In this document: piece after piece, positions 9,471 through 17,628 of the stretch
How positions within the stretch are numbered: the stretch's first letter is position 1
How the letters are laid out: every line of letters starts with the position of its first letter
Assembly (NCBI GenBank): GCA_943788875.1
Contig: CALSSA010000006.1
Span: 62,001 to 126,000, forward strand
Direction of reading: 5' to 3'
DNA length: 64,000 nt
Source of the DNA: an uncultured Pseudomonadales bacterium
Lineage (GTDB): Bacteria > Pseudomonadota > Gammaproteobacteria > Pseudomonadales > Porticoccaceae
The notes under the pieces: model-generated
Seen by the model: only the letters and a program-made list of their open reading frames with translations
The model's database searches: none
Told to the model about the DNA's origin: nothing
Made by a program: the position numbers and the translations under genes

Positions 9471-10634
9471 TTACGCTGAATAGCGATCCGGGTACTTGGC
9501 AATATGAGCCTCTAACTGCTCAAACTGCTCAAGCAGATGACTGGGGACAGTTTTATACACATCAGTAATCATATCCCTCAGAGGCGGCTTATCACGCTGT
9601 TCTGCCAGCTTAAGTTCAGCCAGTATCTCAGTGCGATAGGATTTCTGCAGGTCGCTGTCTAACGCCTCATTCCACCAGCGCTGGGCAATCAGCCAGCTCT
9701 TCATGCGTTGGATTGGGTCTTTATCCCGCCACGTCTGTTCCTCTTGTTTACTGCGATAGCCACTGGGGTCGTCGGAAGTGGAATGGGCGCCAAGACGATA
9801 GGTCATGGTTTCAATCAGTACCGGACGCTGCTCTTGGGTGGCAATTCTGCGGGCTTCTACCGAAGCGGCGTAAACCGCCAGGATATCATTGCCATCTACG
9901 CGAATGGTTTTAATGCCATAGCCCAGACCTCGAGGGGCAATACCGTCACCGGCAAACTGTTCGCTACAGGGCGTGGAGATAGCATAGCCATTATTACGCA
10001 CCACAAATACCACTGGGCTGTTCAGTACAGCAGCCATATTCAGACCAGCATGAAAGTCCCCTTCCGAGGCGGCGCCTTCGCCGAAATAGCAAAGCGTGCA
10101 GGCATCCTTACCTTTAAGCTTTTGCCCATAGGCATAGCCAGCGGCCTGAGGTATCTGGGTGGCCAGTGGCGAACTAATGGTCATGATATTGAGTTCGCGG
10201 GAGCCGTAATGGACCGGCATCATGCGGCCTTTACCTAGGTCTTCCACATTGCTAAATAACTGATTCATAAACTGTGCTGTGGTGAAGCCACGATAGCGCA
10301 GCGCTAGCTGTTCGCGGTATTGGGCCATGACCATATCCTGAGCCTGAAATGCCGCTATGGTGCCGGCCACTGCAGCCTCCTCGCCGGTGCAGGTTAAATA
10401 AAAGCTCAGCCGACCCTGACGCTGCGCTCCCTGCATACGCTCATCGAGCATTCTGGTGTAGAGCATATCGCTGTAAATTTTTATCGCTTGATCTCGGGAC
10501 AGGTCGGGCACTGTGGCACCGGCAATCACTGAGCCATCCTGATTGAGAATTTGTAAGCTGGGAATCCTGAGAGCGGATCCATCCTGAAAGTCTGGTGCCC
10601 GTTTTGCAGGGCTGATTTTTGCAGCGCTTTTCAT
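9471..10634 (-). CDS. bkdA1: Branched-chain 2-oxoacid dehydrogenase E1 alpha subunit
   Basis: Alpha chain of E1, carrying the thiamine-diphosphate site. The start is taken at ATG 10634 ([11 protein letters not shown]) with GAGGTG upstream, not the TTG 18 bp earlier, giving about 387 residues. The ThDP motif is visible as [32 protein letters not shown] (GDG-like start to NN end). The phosphorylation-loop-like region [16 protein letters not shown], typical of E1 alpha chains, follows. It is the first gene of the bkdA1-bkdA2-bkdB operon. The 336-bp region upstream separates it from bkdR on the other strand, the arrangement found in Pseudomonas, where BkdR activates the operon in response to branched-chain amino acids. 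Confidence 0.94.
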   Translation of the reverse strand: MKSAAKISPAKRAPDFQDGSALRIPSLQILNQDGSVIAGATVPDLSRDQAIKIYSDMLYTRMLDERMQGAQRQGRLSFYLTCTGEEAAVAGTIAAFQAQDMVMAQYREQLALRYRGFTTAQFMNQLFSNVEDLGKGRMMPVHYGSRELNIMTISSPLATQIPQAAGYAYGQKLKGKDACTLCYFGEGAASEGDFHAGLNMAAVLNSPVVFVVRNNGYAISTPCSEQFAGDGIAPRGLGYGIKTIRVDGNDILAVYAASVEARRIATQEQRPVLIETMTYRLGAHSTSDDPSGYRSKQEEQTWRDKDPIQRMKSWLIAQRWWNEALDSDLQKSYRTEILAELKLAEQRDKPPLRDMITDVYKTVPSHLLEQFEQLEAHIAKYPDRYSA

Positions 10635-10970
10635 AGTCACAGAACACCTCAAATAGATTTATTTTGGAGCCTGATTATTTTTATTTGATGGCCCTTTATT
10701 GAGACCTTAAGTTAGCATGTAAATCCGAGGCGAATCCTGCCAAATTAGCCAGAATAGGCTGCCCTAAATAAAAATGTATTGCGCACAATTACAGATTTAT
10801 AGCTTTTTATTGCGCCTGTTGATCTACGCTGTTGTAAAACACCAATAAATAGTACACTTATGGCGTTTATTTTATATCAGCGACTATTCTGTATGCTGCT
10901 GATAGACAGGGACTGTCTTCTTTTCACAGATGGGTAAGAAGCGGATATTGATTGATAGAGAGAGGTAACT
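10635..10970. promoter_or_regulatory. bkdA1-bkdR divergent intergenic region
   Basis: An AT-rich 336-bp spacer between two divergently transcribed genes must hold both promoters and, by analogy with Pseudomonas, multiple Lrp-type BkdR binding sites. I see AT-rich tracts around 10660-10690 and 10770-10870 but cannot assign individual sites. A strong AGAGAGG ribosome-binding site immediately precedes bkdR. Confidence 0.55.
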
Positions 10971-11450
10971 ATGAGCGAGTACAATCTGGATAATATTGAC
11001 TGGAAAATCCTCAATATCCTGCAATCTGATGCAGGTGTTTCTAATATTGAACTTGCAGATCAAGTCTGCCTGTCACCCTCGCCCTGTTCCCGGCGAGTCA
11101 AAAATCTTGAGCGCCTAGGATTTATCAGCCGTCGCGTGACATTGATTGACCCGCAGCGGGCTGGTCTTCCAGTTACTGTGTTTGTGCAGGTCACATTGCA
11201 CCATCAGGTTAAGAAAGATCTGGATCGTTTTGCCCAGCAGGTGCTGGAATGGCCCGAAGTAATGGAGTGCTATTTGATGACTGGCGACTTTGACTATCTG
11301 ATGCGGGTGGTTATTCCAGACCTGCAGGCCTACCAGACATTTCTCGATGAAAAGCTTACCGCCGTGGATGGTGTTGAGCATATTAAAAGCAGCTTCTCGC
11401 TGAAACCAATCTGCTACAAAACCGAGCTGCCCCTCGGACATCTTATCTAA
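10971..11450 (+). CDS. bkdR: Lrp/AsnC family regulator of the bkd operon
   Basis: A 159-residue feast/famine regulator. The N-terminal winged helix begins LDNIDWKILNILQSDAGVSNIELAD, with recognition helix LSPSPCSRRVKNLERLGFI. The C-terminal RAM (effector-binding) domain contains EVMECYLMTGDFDYLMRVVIPD, the usual small-molecule sensing strand. By position, divergent to bkdA1 with 336 bp between, it is very likely the activator of the bkd operon, sensing branched-chain amino acids. Its stop overlaps by four bases the stop of the convergent RimK-like ligase gene. It has a strong Shine-Dalgarno. Confidence 0.9.
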   Translation: MSEYNLDNIDWKILNILQSDAGVSNIELADQVCLSPSPCSRRVKNLERLGFISRRVTLIDPQRAGLPVTVFVQVTLHHQVKKDLDRFAQQVLEWPEVMECYLMTGDFDYLMRVVIPDLQAYQTFLDEKLTAVDGVEHIKSSFSLKPICYKTELPLGHLI

Positions 11451-12433
11451 TAAATATCCAGAGCCAACTGCGCTCGCGCCTGTTTAGACTGAGTGAACTG
11501 TTTGCGCGCCAGACTTATTTTCTGCTCCTGATTATCAGTGCTATCGGCAATCTTATCCGCCTGAGCAAGCCGATGACGCAGCCCGGCCTGATTGGCCACC
11601 TGAATAGCCAGACCAGGTCTCGCATTGAGCTCCAGGAGCATGGGACCCCGCAGCCGATCGAGGACAATATCTGCCCCCAGATACCCCAGCCTGGCCATAT
11701 TGGCGCAACCAGCAGCCAAATTTAATACCTGAGACCAAGAGGGCACTTCCAGCGCATCAAAGCCTATGCCAGTGTCCGGGTGCTGTGCAATTAGTGCACT
11801 CTGCTGCACCGCCGCGACCGCCTGCCCAGAACCAATATCAATACCCACACCCACAGCGCCCTGATGCAGATTGGCCTTACCATCGGAGGCTTTGGTAGCA
11901 CAGCGCATCATTGCCATTACCGGCACACCGCGAAAGACAATAATGCGAATATCAGGCACCCCTTCAAAACTATAATCTTTAAGACCAGGGTCAAAATCAA
12001 TCAGTGTCTCAATCATGGCCACATCATTTCGACCGCCAAGACTGTGCAGGCCAGCAAGAATATTGGAGATATGGCGTTTTACTGCACGGATACTAATCAG
12101 TGCGCCACTGGATTTAACAAACCGATCTCCATCTCTACCAGTGATCACCAAAATACCTTTACCGCCACTCCCCTGAGCCGGCTTGATCACAAAGCTCGTC
12201 AGAGCCCGTATTTGCTCGCCCACAGACCGCACCTGAAATTGATGCTCGACAGTTCCATATAATTCAGGCACTGGAATACCCCGACTTATAGCTGCGCTTT
12301 TAGTGGCCAATTTATTGTCGGCAATACTGTAATTAGATCGCTGGTTGTAACTGCCAATCAAACCGATATTGCGCCGATTCATGCCCAGAATACCGAGCTT
12401 GCGCAGCTTGAATGGTGAGATCAGTTTTATCAC
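11447..12433 (-). CDS. RimK-like alpha-L-glutamate ligase (ATP-grasp)
   Basis: A 328-residue ATP-grasp ligase of the RimK-related glutamate-ligase group. The N-terminal RKLGILGMNRRNIGLI is family-typical. The ATP-grasp core has SFVIKPAQGSGGKGILVI near residue 90 and the C-terminal LLELNARPGLAIQVANQ, which carries the metal-binding Glu/Asn. The known relative RimK adds glutamates to ribosomal protein S6; the substrate of this branch is not established. The chosen start is GTG 12433, immediately after the stop of the 7TM gene; an internal ATG at 12382 is an alternative. It is the third gene of a three-gene minus-strand operon with the inactive transglutaminase and the retropepsin-like lipoprotein, a set that recurs in marine gammaproteobacteria. 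Confidence 0.88.
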   Translation of the reverse strand: MIKLISPFKLRKLGILGMNRRNIGLIGSYNQRSNYSIADNKLATKSAAISRGIPVPELYGTVEHQFQVRSVGEQIRALTSFVIKPAQGSGGKGILVITGRDGDRFVKSSGALISIRAVKRHISNILAGLHSLGGRNDVAMIETLIDFDPGLKDYSFEGVPDIRIIVFRGVPVMAMMRCATKASDGKANLHQGAVGVGIDIGSGQAVAAVQQSALIAQHPDTGIGFDALEVPSWSQVLNLAAGCANMARLGYLGADIVLDRLRGPMLLELNARPGLAIQVANQAGLRHRLAQADKIADSTDNQEQKISLARKQFTQSKQARAQLALDIY

Positions 12434-12435
12434 TA

Positions 12436-14034
12436 TTAAAGCTTTTTCTTGGATTTTTTAGGTTGAGAGCGAGCTTTTTGCTGAGGAAAATTTTGCTCAG
12501 AAGCCAAATCACGGAAACGATAAAGTTCAGAGAGCCTAAAGCCGGTATATTTACCCAATAGTAAAATCACACCCAACAGGCTCAGCATTAACTCGGGGAA
12601 GTTAAACGTCAGATGTGAAACAATCTGACTAGACATGGCGATATACGCCAGCACCGCCACCAGCAAACTGCCACTGCCCTGAATCAGCACCTCATGGCCG
12701 CCCTCCTCTTCCCAAAGAATCGACATGCGCTCGATGGTCCAGGCAATAATGACTGTGGGAAAAAAGGTTACAGTAAGAGCTTGATCCAGACCCATGCGAT
12801 AGCTAATAACGGCCAGCACTGCCATCAGCAGAATCACCACAATAATCACCGCTGCCACTCTGGATACCAGCAACAGATTAAGACGGCTAAGATAGGAACG
12901 AATCCACAGGCCCACCCCCACCAGACCAAGAAAAATAATCAGCCCCACCAACAGAGTAGTTTGAATAAAGGCCAGTGCAATCAGCACCGGCATAAAAGTA
13001 CCAGAGGTGCGAATACCCACCAGCACGCGCATCAAAACCACTACCAGCGCCGCCACAGGTATTAGCAGCAGTCCTTTAAAGATCCCCTGCTGCTCAACCG
13101 GCAGTGCGTACACCGAGAAATCCAGCAGATCCACCTGCTCAGATCGCTGACCCATACTAACCACAGTTTTAACCGGCAGACTATTGCTGACCAGCGCAAA
13201 CTCAAGGCTGGAGTCGCGGCCACCCACCACATTTAGCACAGCACCGTCGCCCCGCTGCCAAATAAAGAAATTATCCGGCAATCCAATATTGGCGTTTTGC
13301 GGGTCGAAGACAACCCATTTTTCACCATTATGAATTTCTATCAATGCACTCAGCGTCTGACGGCGGCGGCCATCCTCCAGTACAATGCCGCGAAGCTGAT
13401 GGGCAGGAATACCTTTATAAGCAAGCACATCCATCATCACCACCAGACTGCCTTCCTGATAGGACCCCAACAAAAACAGACTGTCTTGATCTGGCGACTG
13501 ACGCAAAAATTCCTGCAGCAGCAGACTGGTAAAACTTTCTCTGTCGGAGGACTGTTGCGACAGACGATCGACCAGTCTGGCCATTGCCGCCTGTCGATCA
13601 TTTTCTAACAGCGGCGGACTGACCTCTAGCACAGGCATATCTGGCAGGTCTTTAGCCTGTTTAGCACGATACATCTGCTGCTTGTAATAAAGTGTTGTGG
13701 GCCGCTCTAAAGTCTGCCGCGTCCAGCGTGCTCGGCGAGCATCAAAGCCATTATCTCTAGAGGGCGCAATAACGGAGAAGCCGAAGCCAGAAGATGCAAA
13801 GTATTCATCCACATTAGACCAGCCTGCCAGCATGGCCGGCAGCTTAAGTTCGACTTCTACCACATCGCCTTTAGAGGGCTTAAAGCTGACTTTGGACTCA
13901 ACAGTCCATACGTCCCTATATTCACCCGGGACAAGAGGAAAACCCAAATTAACTGCCTTATACAGGCACAGCCCGAGCCCCAAAACAAGCAGGCCGGTTG
14001 CAATAAGACTAACCTGAACTCTGGAGCTGACCAT
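12436..14034 (-). CDS. Inactive transglutaminase fused to a 7TM domain
   Basis: A 532-residue membrane protein. Residues about 8-30 form an N-terminal anchor. A long periplasmic region of about 280 residues contains a transglutaminase-like fold whose core (SLFLLGSYQEGSLVVMMDVLAYKGIPAHQLRGIVLEDG) has Gly where the catalytic Cys would be expected, hence 'inactive'. From about residue 330 come at least seven hydrophobic helices (for example GLLLIPVAALVVVLMRVL, AFIQTTLLVGLIIFLGLVGVGLW, VAAVIIVVILLMAVLAVISY). The tail is Lys/Arg-rich and cytoplasmic. A clean AGGAG precedes the ATG at 14034. Two bases separate its stop from the ligase start, indicating translational coupling. It probably links a periplasmic substrate-recognition domain to the cytoplasmic ligase; this is inference. 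Confidence 0.86.
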   Translation of the reverse strand: MVSSRVQVSLIATGLLVLGLGLCLYKAVNLGFPLVPGEYRDVWTVESKVSFKPSKGDVVEVELKLPAMLAGWSNVDEYFASSGFGFSVIAPSRDNGFDARRARWTRQTLERPTTLYYKQQMYRAKQAKDLPDMPVLEVSPPLLENDRQAAMARLVDRLSQQSSDRESFTSLLLQEFLRQSPDQDSLFLLGSYQEGSLVVMMDVLAYKGIPAHQLRGIVLEDGRRRQTLSALIEIHNGEKWVVFDPQNANIGLPDNFFIWQRGDGAVLNVVGGRDSSLEFALVSNSLPVKTVVSMGQRSEQVDLLDFSVYALPVEQQGIFKGLLLIPVAALVVVLMRVLVGIRTSGTFMPVLIALAFIQTTLLVGLIIFLGLVGVGLWIRSYLSRLNLLLVSRVAAVIIVVILLMAVLAVISYRMGLDQALTVTFFPTVIIAWTIERMSILWEEEGGHEVLIQGSGSLLVAVLAYIAMSSQIVSHLTFNFPELMLSLLGVILLLGKYTGFRLSELYRFRDLASEQNFPQQKARSQPKKSKKKL

Positions 14035-14049
14035 AACGACTAACTCCTA

Positions 14050-14724
14050 CTACTTATCGAGTGTATGGTGGCGACTGACATCAACAATCAGGCTGTCAGT
14101 AAGAAAATTGCGGCCAATTAACATGGGGTATTCAAAGTTGGTCCGGTCGGTCAGATTGACATCAATACGCGAGCGCGTCTTCCCCAGAGTCACCCACATA
14201 CGCACCACATAGCGGCGGTCATAGGGGCCGCCCGCTTGCTTGATCAACACCCGCCGGCGCAGACGCAATTCCTGAGGGTGCCTAAATCCTGTTGTTGCGT
14301 CGACCAGCAAAAAGCGTACATAGCGGCGGCCATCTTTTTCGATCAACTGGATAGCCTCCGCATGAATAGAGGTTGTATCAGCGCCGGTATCAATGCGCGA
14401 CTCCAGCATCAGGTCGGTCTTTCCTGGTCCAGCCTTGCCAATTTTGGCCCATTCAACCGCCCCAACAATAGGCAGATGCATTTTACCTGCGGTGGTTGCC
14501 ATAGGCGGCAGCTTTGCCGGCACCGTTTTGGTCACTATTCTCTCGATAACCTGTGGCGCAGGGCACTGCTGTTCAGTTCTGATAGTCTCTTGGGGAGCCG
14601 GGCAAGAACTGGCAGACATTTGCTTTGGGGATATCAATGAGCAGCCTGATACCAACAGCAACAGCAACCCCCGACTGATGAAAGTCACAGGCTTTATATA
14701 TCTGGATAGATTAATTGTCAGCAT
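14050..14724 (-). CDS. Retropepsin-like 'ATP-dependent zinc protease' lipoprotein
   Basis: A member of the family annotated as putative ATP-dependent zinc protease. The sequence actually shows a retropepsin-type motif, ESRIDTGADTTSIHA (DTGA), with a single copy per chain, so an active enzyme would have to be a dimer. The start at ATG 14724 gives MLTINLSRY and a short hydrophobic segment ending LLLLLVSGC, a lipobox; the mature protein would be a lipoprotein. A longer start at 14766 would put the signal too far in. The C-terminal domain ends NFEYPMLIGRNFLTDSLIVDVS, typical for the family. It leads the operon and lies 15 bp upstream of the 7TM gene. Peptidase activity is inferred from the motif only. 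Confidence 0.85.
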   Translation of the reverse strand: MLTINLSRYIKPVTFISRGLLLLLVSGCSLISPKQMSASSCPAPQETIRTEQQCPAPQVIERIVTKTVPAKLPPMATTAGKMHLPIVGAVEWAKIGKAGPGKTDLMLESRIDTGADTTSIHAEAIQLIEKDGRRYVRFLLVDATTGFRHPQELRLRRRVLIKQAGGPYDRRYVVRMWVTLGKTRSRIDVNLTDRTNFEYPMLIGRNFLTDSLIVDVSRHHTLDK

Positions 14725-14794
14725 GGCGCCGAGTATAACGCTGAAAGTCACCGGAAGCATTACCACAAAAATAACAGAAAAGGCTAACCCGGGG

Positions 14795-15157
14795 CTACTC
14801 TAGGCCCGCTGTTGACCAAACAGCGTACTCATTGCCATTGGGATCAGCGAAATGAAAGCGCCGACCACCGGGAAAGGGGAAAATAGCCTTTACGACAGAG
14901 CCTCCAGCAGACAGAACATTGGCCTGCGTCTGCTCCAGGTTATCGCTGTAAAATACTATCAGAGCACTGCCATTGTCAGTCGACACCGTTTTGTCCGAGA
15001 GGAAGAACCCGCCCTCAAGTCCCGCATTCGTAAAAGCCGTATACTCCGGGCCATAATCGGTAAACGCCCAAGCAAATACCTGAGTAAAAAATGCTTTGCT
15101 GGCACTGATATCAGTGGAAGGAAACTCAACATAATCTATTTTTTCATGGTTGCTCAT
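14795..15157 (-). CDS. VOC-family (glyoxalase/bleomycin-resistance fold) protein
   Basis: A small 120-residue vicinal-oxygen-chelate fold protein. The start is taken at ATG 15157 (MSNHEKIDYVEFPSTDI) behind AGGA, not at 15178. Visible landmarks are YVEFPSTDISASKAFFTQVFAW, the typical first VOC helix, and FHFADPNGNEYAVWS at the C-terminus, where the metal-ligand Glu of the fold normally sits. The family includes glyoxalases, dioxygenases and resistance proteins, and this sequence does not allow a choice among them. It is a single gene on the minus strand. Confidence 0.85.
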   Translation of the reverse strand: MSNHEKIDYVEFPSTDISASKAFFTQVFAWAFTDYGPEYTAFTNAGLEGGFFLSDKTVSTDNGSALIVFYSDNLEQTQANVLSAGGSVVKAIFPFPGGRRFHFADPNGNEYAVWSTAGLE

Positions 15158-15259
15158 AGGTGCTGTCCTGTGGGGCATAGTGCATAGCCGATTAATTTAT
15201 AAGAACGTAATCTCTGTATAAAAGTAGCACACAATTGCAGTATTTTTATGGTTGCAGCA

Positions 15260-16567
15260 CTACTGACTCAACGAAACCGCTAGCTTGCGCGCAGCTTGCA
15301 ATTTAGCCCTGAAATTTGCATTCCCCGGCGCCGCAGCCCCGGGCTGACTTGAGAACCAAACCATCACCGTATCGGCCCTGCGATTGATATAGATAACCTG
15401 ACCATGAATACCCACAGCGCAGTACTCTCCAGCAGTGGCATCCAGAATCCACCACATATTGTGATAGGCAGACCAGGACTCATTCTGGTATCTGCTATTA
15501 GCCTTCATATTAGCCAAAAGCTGGTCACTGACATCCAGAGTAGAGTCGATCCAAGATGCTGGAATAATCTGCTGGCCATTATATTCACCCTGGTCCCGCA
15601 CCATCATGCCAAAGCGCACTGCATCTCGAGTGGTGCTATTCATACCGCCGGTAACAGCAGGCATATAGGCGCGATCCACCAGCATATAGGCATCATGTTC
15701 AGCACCAATTTTGGACCAGATATTGTCCTCAATATAATCTTGAAACGGCTGCCCGCTTAGTCGGGCAATCAGCCAGCCCAGCACATCCGCATTGCTCGAA
15801 TTGTAATCAAAATTATCACCGGGAACCCTGCCTGGGTCAGGCTTGATAAATCGACCGAGAAAATCATGCACACCATATATCTCAGTATTGTCAGGCTGCA
15901 CATCCGCAGCACCTGGCAGCCATCCCATATTTAGTGCCGGGGCATAGTAGCGGGCAAAATCAGAGTCAAGGTCAGTATAGGTTTCATGAAAGTCGATTGA
16001 TGTTGCATGATCAAGCACCTGCTGAATGCTCACCCGCTCAAAACCACTGCCCACCAGCTCGGGAATATACTTGGCTGGCGAGGCTTGAAGATTCACCAGC
16101 CCCTGATCAACTAAAAGACCAAAAGCAGTGCTGGCCAATGACTTGCTCATGGAAAACCAGATATGGGCATCATGCTCAGAAAAGTCGCCAAAGTAGCGCT
16201 CATGCAGCATTTTTTGGCCCTGGACAATTACCAGCCCATCGGCATAGTTATCTTTAAAAAGCTGATCAAACCCCTTGTCCTTGCCCTGCAGATCTGCAAC
16301 TTTAAACTCACCAAGCTCAGGCCTGCTGGGCTTAGCAAACTGACTGATATTGCCTGCCCGAGGAATCATCACAGAATGCATTGGCGCACCAGCATTACGG
16401 AACGCCCAACGGCTGGCTGGATAGTCCCGATAATTGGCCATAGTCACCTGGGACTCGCGGGTGGGCGGGACCCCCTGCATAGGCTCTTGGTCATTGTGCT
16501 GGGAAAAAGAGAGATTACTGGCAGCCATTAATAATAAGGCGCCTAGCACTGAATAGGATGGTTGCAT
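15260..16567 (-). CDS. Exported serine hydrolase (class C beta-lactamase-like)
   Basis: A 435-residue penicillin-binding/beta-lactamase-fold serine hydrolase. The signal peptide (MQPSYSVLGALLLMAASNLSFS) directs export. The active-site SxxK is SMSKSLAS around residue 143, the YxN motif is YNSSN, and the third element is near GIHGQVIYI. The family includes esterases, 6-aminohexanoate-dimer hydrolases and peptidases more often than true beta-lactamases, so resistance should not be assumed. The start at 16567 has GGAG upstream. It stands alone between the VOC gene and secF. Confidence 0.9.
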   Translation of the reverse strand: MQPSYSVLGALLLMAASNLSFSQHNDQEPMQGVPPTRESQVTMANYRDYPASRWAFRNAGAPMHSVMIPRAGNISQFAKPSRPELGEFKVADLQGKDKGFDQLFKDNYADGLVIVQGQKMLHERYFGDFSEHDAHIWFSMSKSLASTAFGLLVDQGLVNLQASPAKYIPELVGSGFERVSIQQVLDHATSIDFHETYTDLDSDFARYYAPALNMGWLPGAADVQPDNTEIYGVHDFLGRFIKPDPGRVPGDNFDYNSSNADVLGWLIARLSGQPFQDYIEDNIWSKIGAEHDAYMLVDRAYMPAVTGGMNSTTRDAVRFGMMVRDQGEYNGQQIIPASWIDSTLDVSDQLLANMKANSRYQNESWSAYHNMWWILDATAGEYCAVGIHGQVIYINRRADTVMVWFSSQPGAAAPGNANFRAKLQAARKLAVSLSQ

Positions 16568-16703
16568 AACTCAACTCCGCGGCAATTAATTGCTCTTATT
16601 AGTCAGAGCCACCCCTGAATATCAGGCCTGACTCCAGGTCAAAGAAGAGTATAGATAAAAACAGAAACCGGGCATACCTCTGAAGAATGCCCTGACAAAA
16701 TCA

Positions 16704-17618
16704 CTACGGCAAGTCGTCGACCAACTCCCCTTCAACCGGCTCAAGCAGGTCTTCACGATCAACATTCATTGCCAGCATAACGGTTGCCGCCACATAGATA
16801 GAGGAATAGGTACCAATACCCACGCCGATCATTAGCGCGATAGCAAAGTTATGGATCAACTCGCCGCCGATAAAGAACAAGGCCAACAACACCAGCATGG
16901 TGGTTACAGACGTATTAATGGTGCGCCACAATGTCTGTGACAGAGATTCATTGATCACTTCAACCGGGGTGGCCTTGCGAATTTTGCGGAAGTTCTCTCG
17001 AATTCTGTCGGACACCACAATGGTATCGTTGAGGGAGTATCCCACCACAGCGAGCACAGCCGCCAGCACAGTGAGGTCAAACTCCAGCCTGGCCAAAGAG
17101 AATACACCCAGGGTAATAAGCACATCATGGACCAGCGCTAACACAGCGCCCACGGAGAACTTAAACTGGAATCTGATGGCCACATAGAGCATCACAATGG
17201 CCAGAGCCATCAACATGCCCAGACCACCATCATCACGCAATTCTTCACCAATTTGCGGCCCAACAAAATCCACCCGACGCAGCTCAACCTGCTCGCCGCC
17301 CTCCTGCAACACAGAGTAAACACGGTCAGATAGAGACTGCTCTGGCTGACCCTGCAGGCGAATCAGTACATCGGTCTCGGAACCAAAATGCACGACCACA
17401 GGGTTATCGAATCCCGCCGCCTCAAGTTTTTTGCTCAAACGTCCTACATCGGCAGGTTGTTCATAGCCCACTTCAATCTGGGTACCACCAGAAAAATCCA
17501 ACCCCAGCACCAGACCCTGAACTGAGAGCGACCAAATAGATACAACCAGCATAATGCAGGAACAGACCACCGCAATTTTGCGCAGCCCCATAAAGTCATA
17601 GATTTTTAAATCAGTCAT
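16704..17618 (-). CDS. secF: Protein translocase subunit SecF
   Basis: Inner-membrane partner of SecD; it uses the proton-motive force to pull secreted proteins through SecYEG. The start is set at ATG 17618 (MTDLKIYDFMGLRK) behind GGGAGAG, 10 bp after the secD stop, giving 304 residues; a longer reading would overlap secD. Six membrane segments and a periplasmic P1 domain are expected. Seen are VLGLDFSGGTQIEVGYE near residue 40, VDFVGPQIGEELRDDGGL, and the late VVGYSLNDTIVVSDRIREN with NTSVTTMLVLLALFFIGG, all SecF signatures. It is co-transcribed with secD. Confidence 0.97.
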   Translation of the reverse strand: MTDLKIYDFMGLRKIAVVCSCIMLVVSIWSLSVQGLVLGLDFSGGTQIEVGYEQPADVGRLSKKLEAAGFDNPVVVHFGSETDVLIRLQGQPEQSLSDRVYSVLQEGGEQVELRRVDFVGPQIGEELRDDGGLGMLMALAIVMLYVAIRFQFKFSVGAVLALVHDVLITLGVFSLARLEFDLTVLAAVLAVVGYSLNDTIVVSDRIRENFRKIRKATPVEVINESLSQTLWRTINTSVTTMLVLLALFFIGGELIHNFAIALMIGVGIGTYSSIYVAATVMLAMNVDREDLLEPVEGELVDDLP

Positions 17619-17628
17619 GGCGCTCTCC

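Noticed and set aside
12694-13065. His/Gln/Asn-rich plus-strand frame opposite the 7TM gene
   Set aside because: Composition is the complement of membrane-helix codons; a shadow of the real minus-strand gene.
15260-16567. Antibiotic-resistance beta-lactamase
   Set aside because: SxxK and YxN motifs are shared by many esterases and peptidases of the fold; nothing specific to AmpC was seen.
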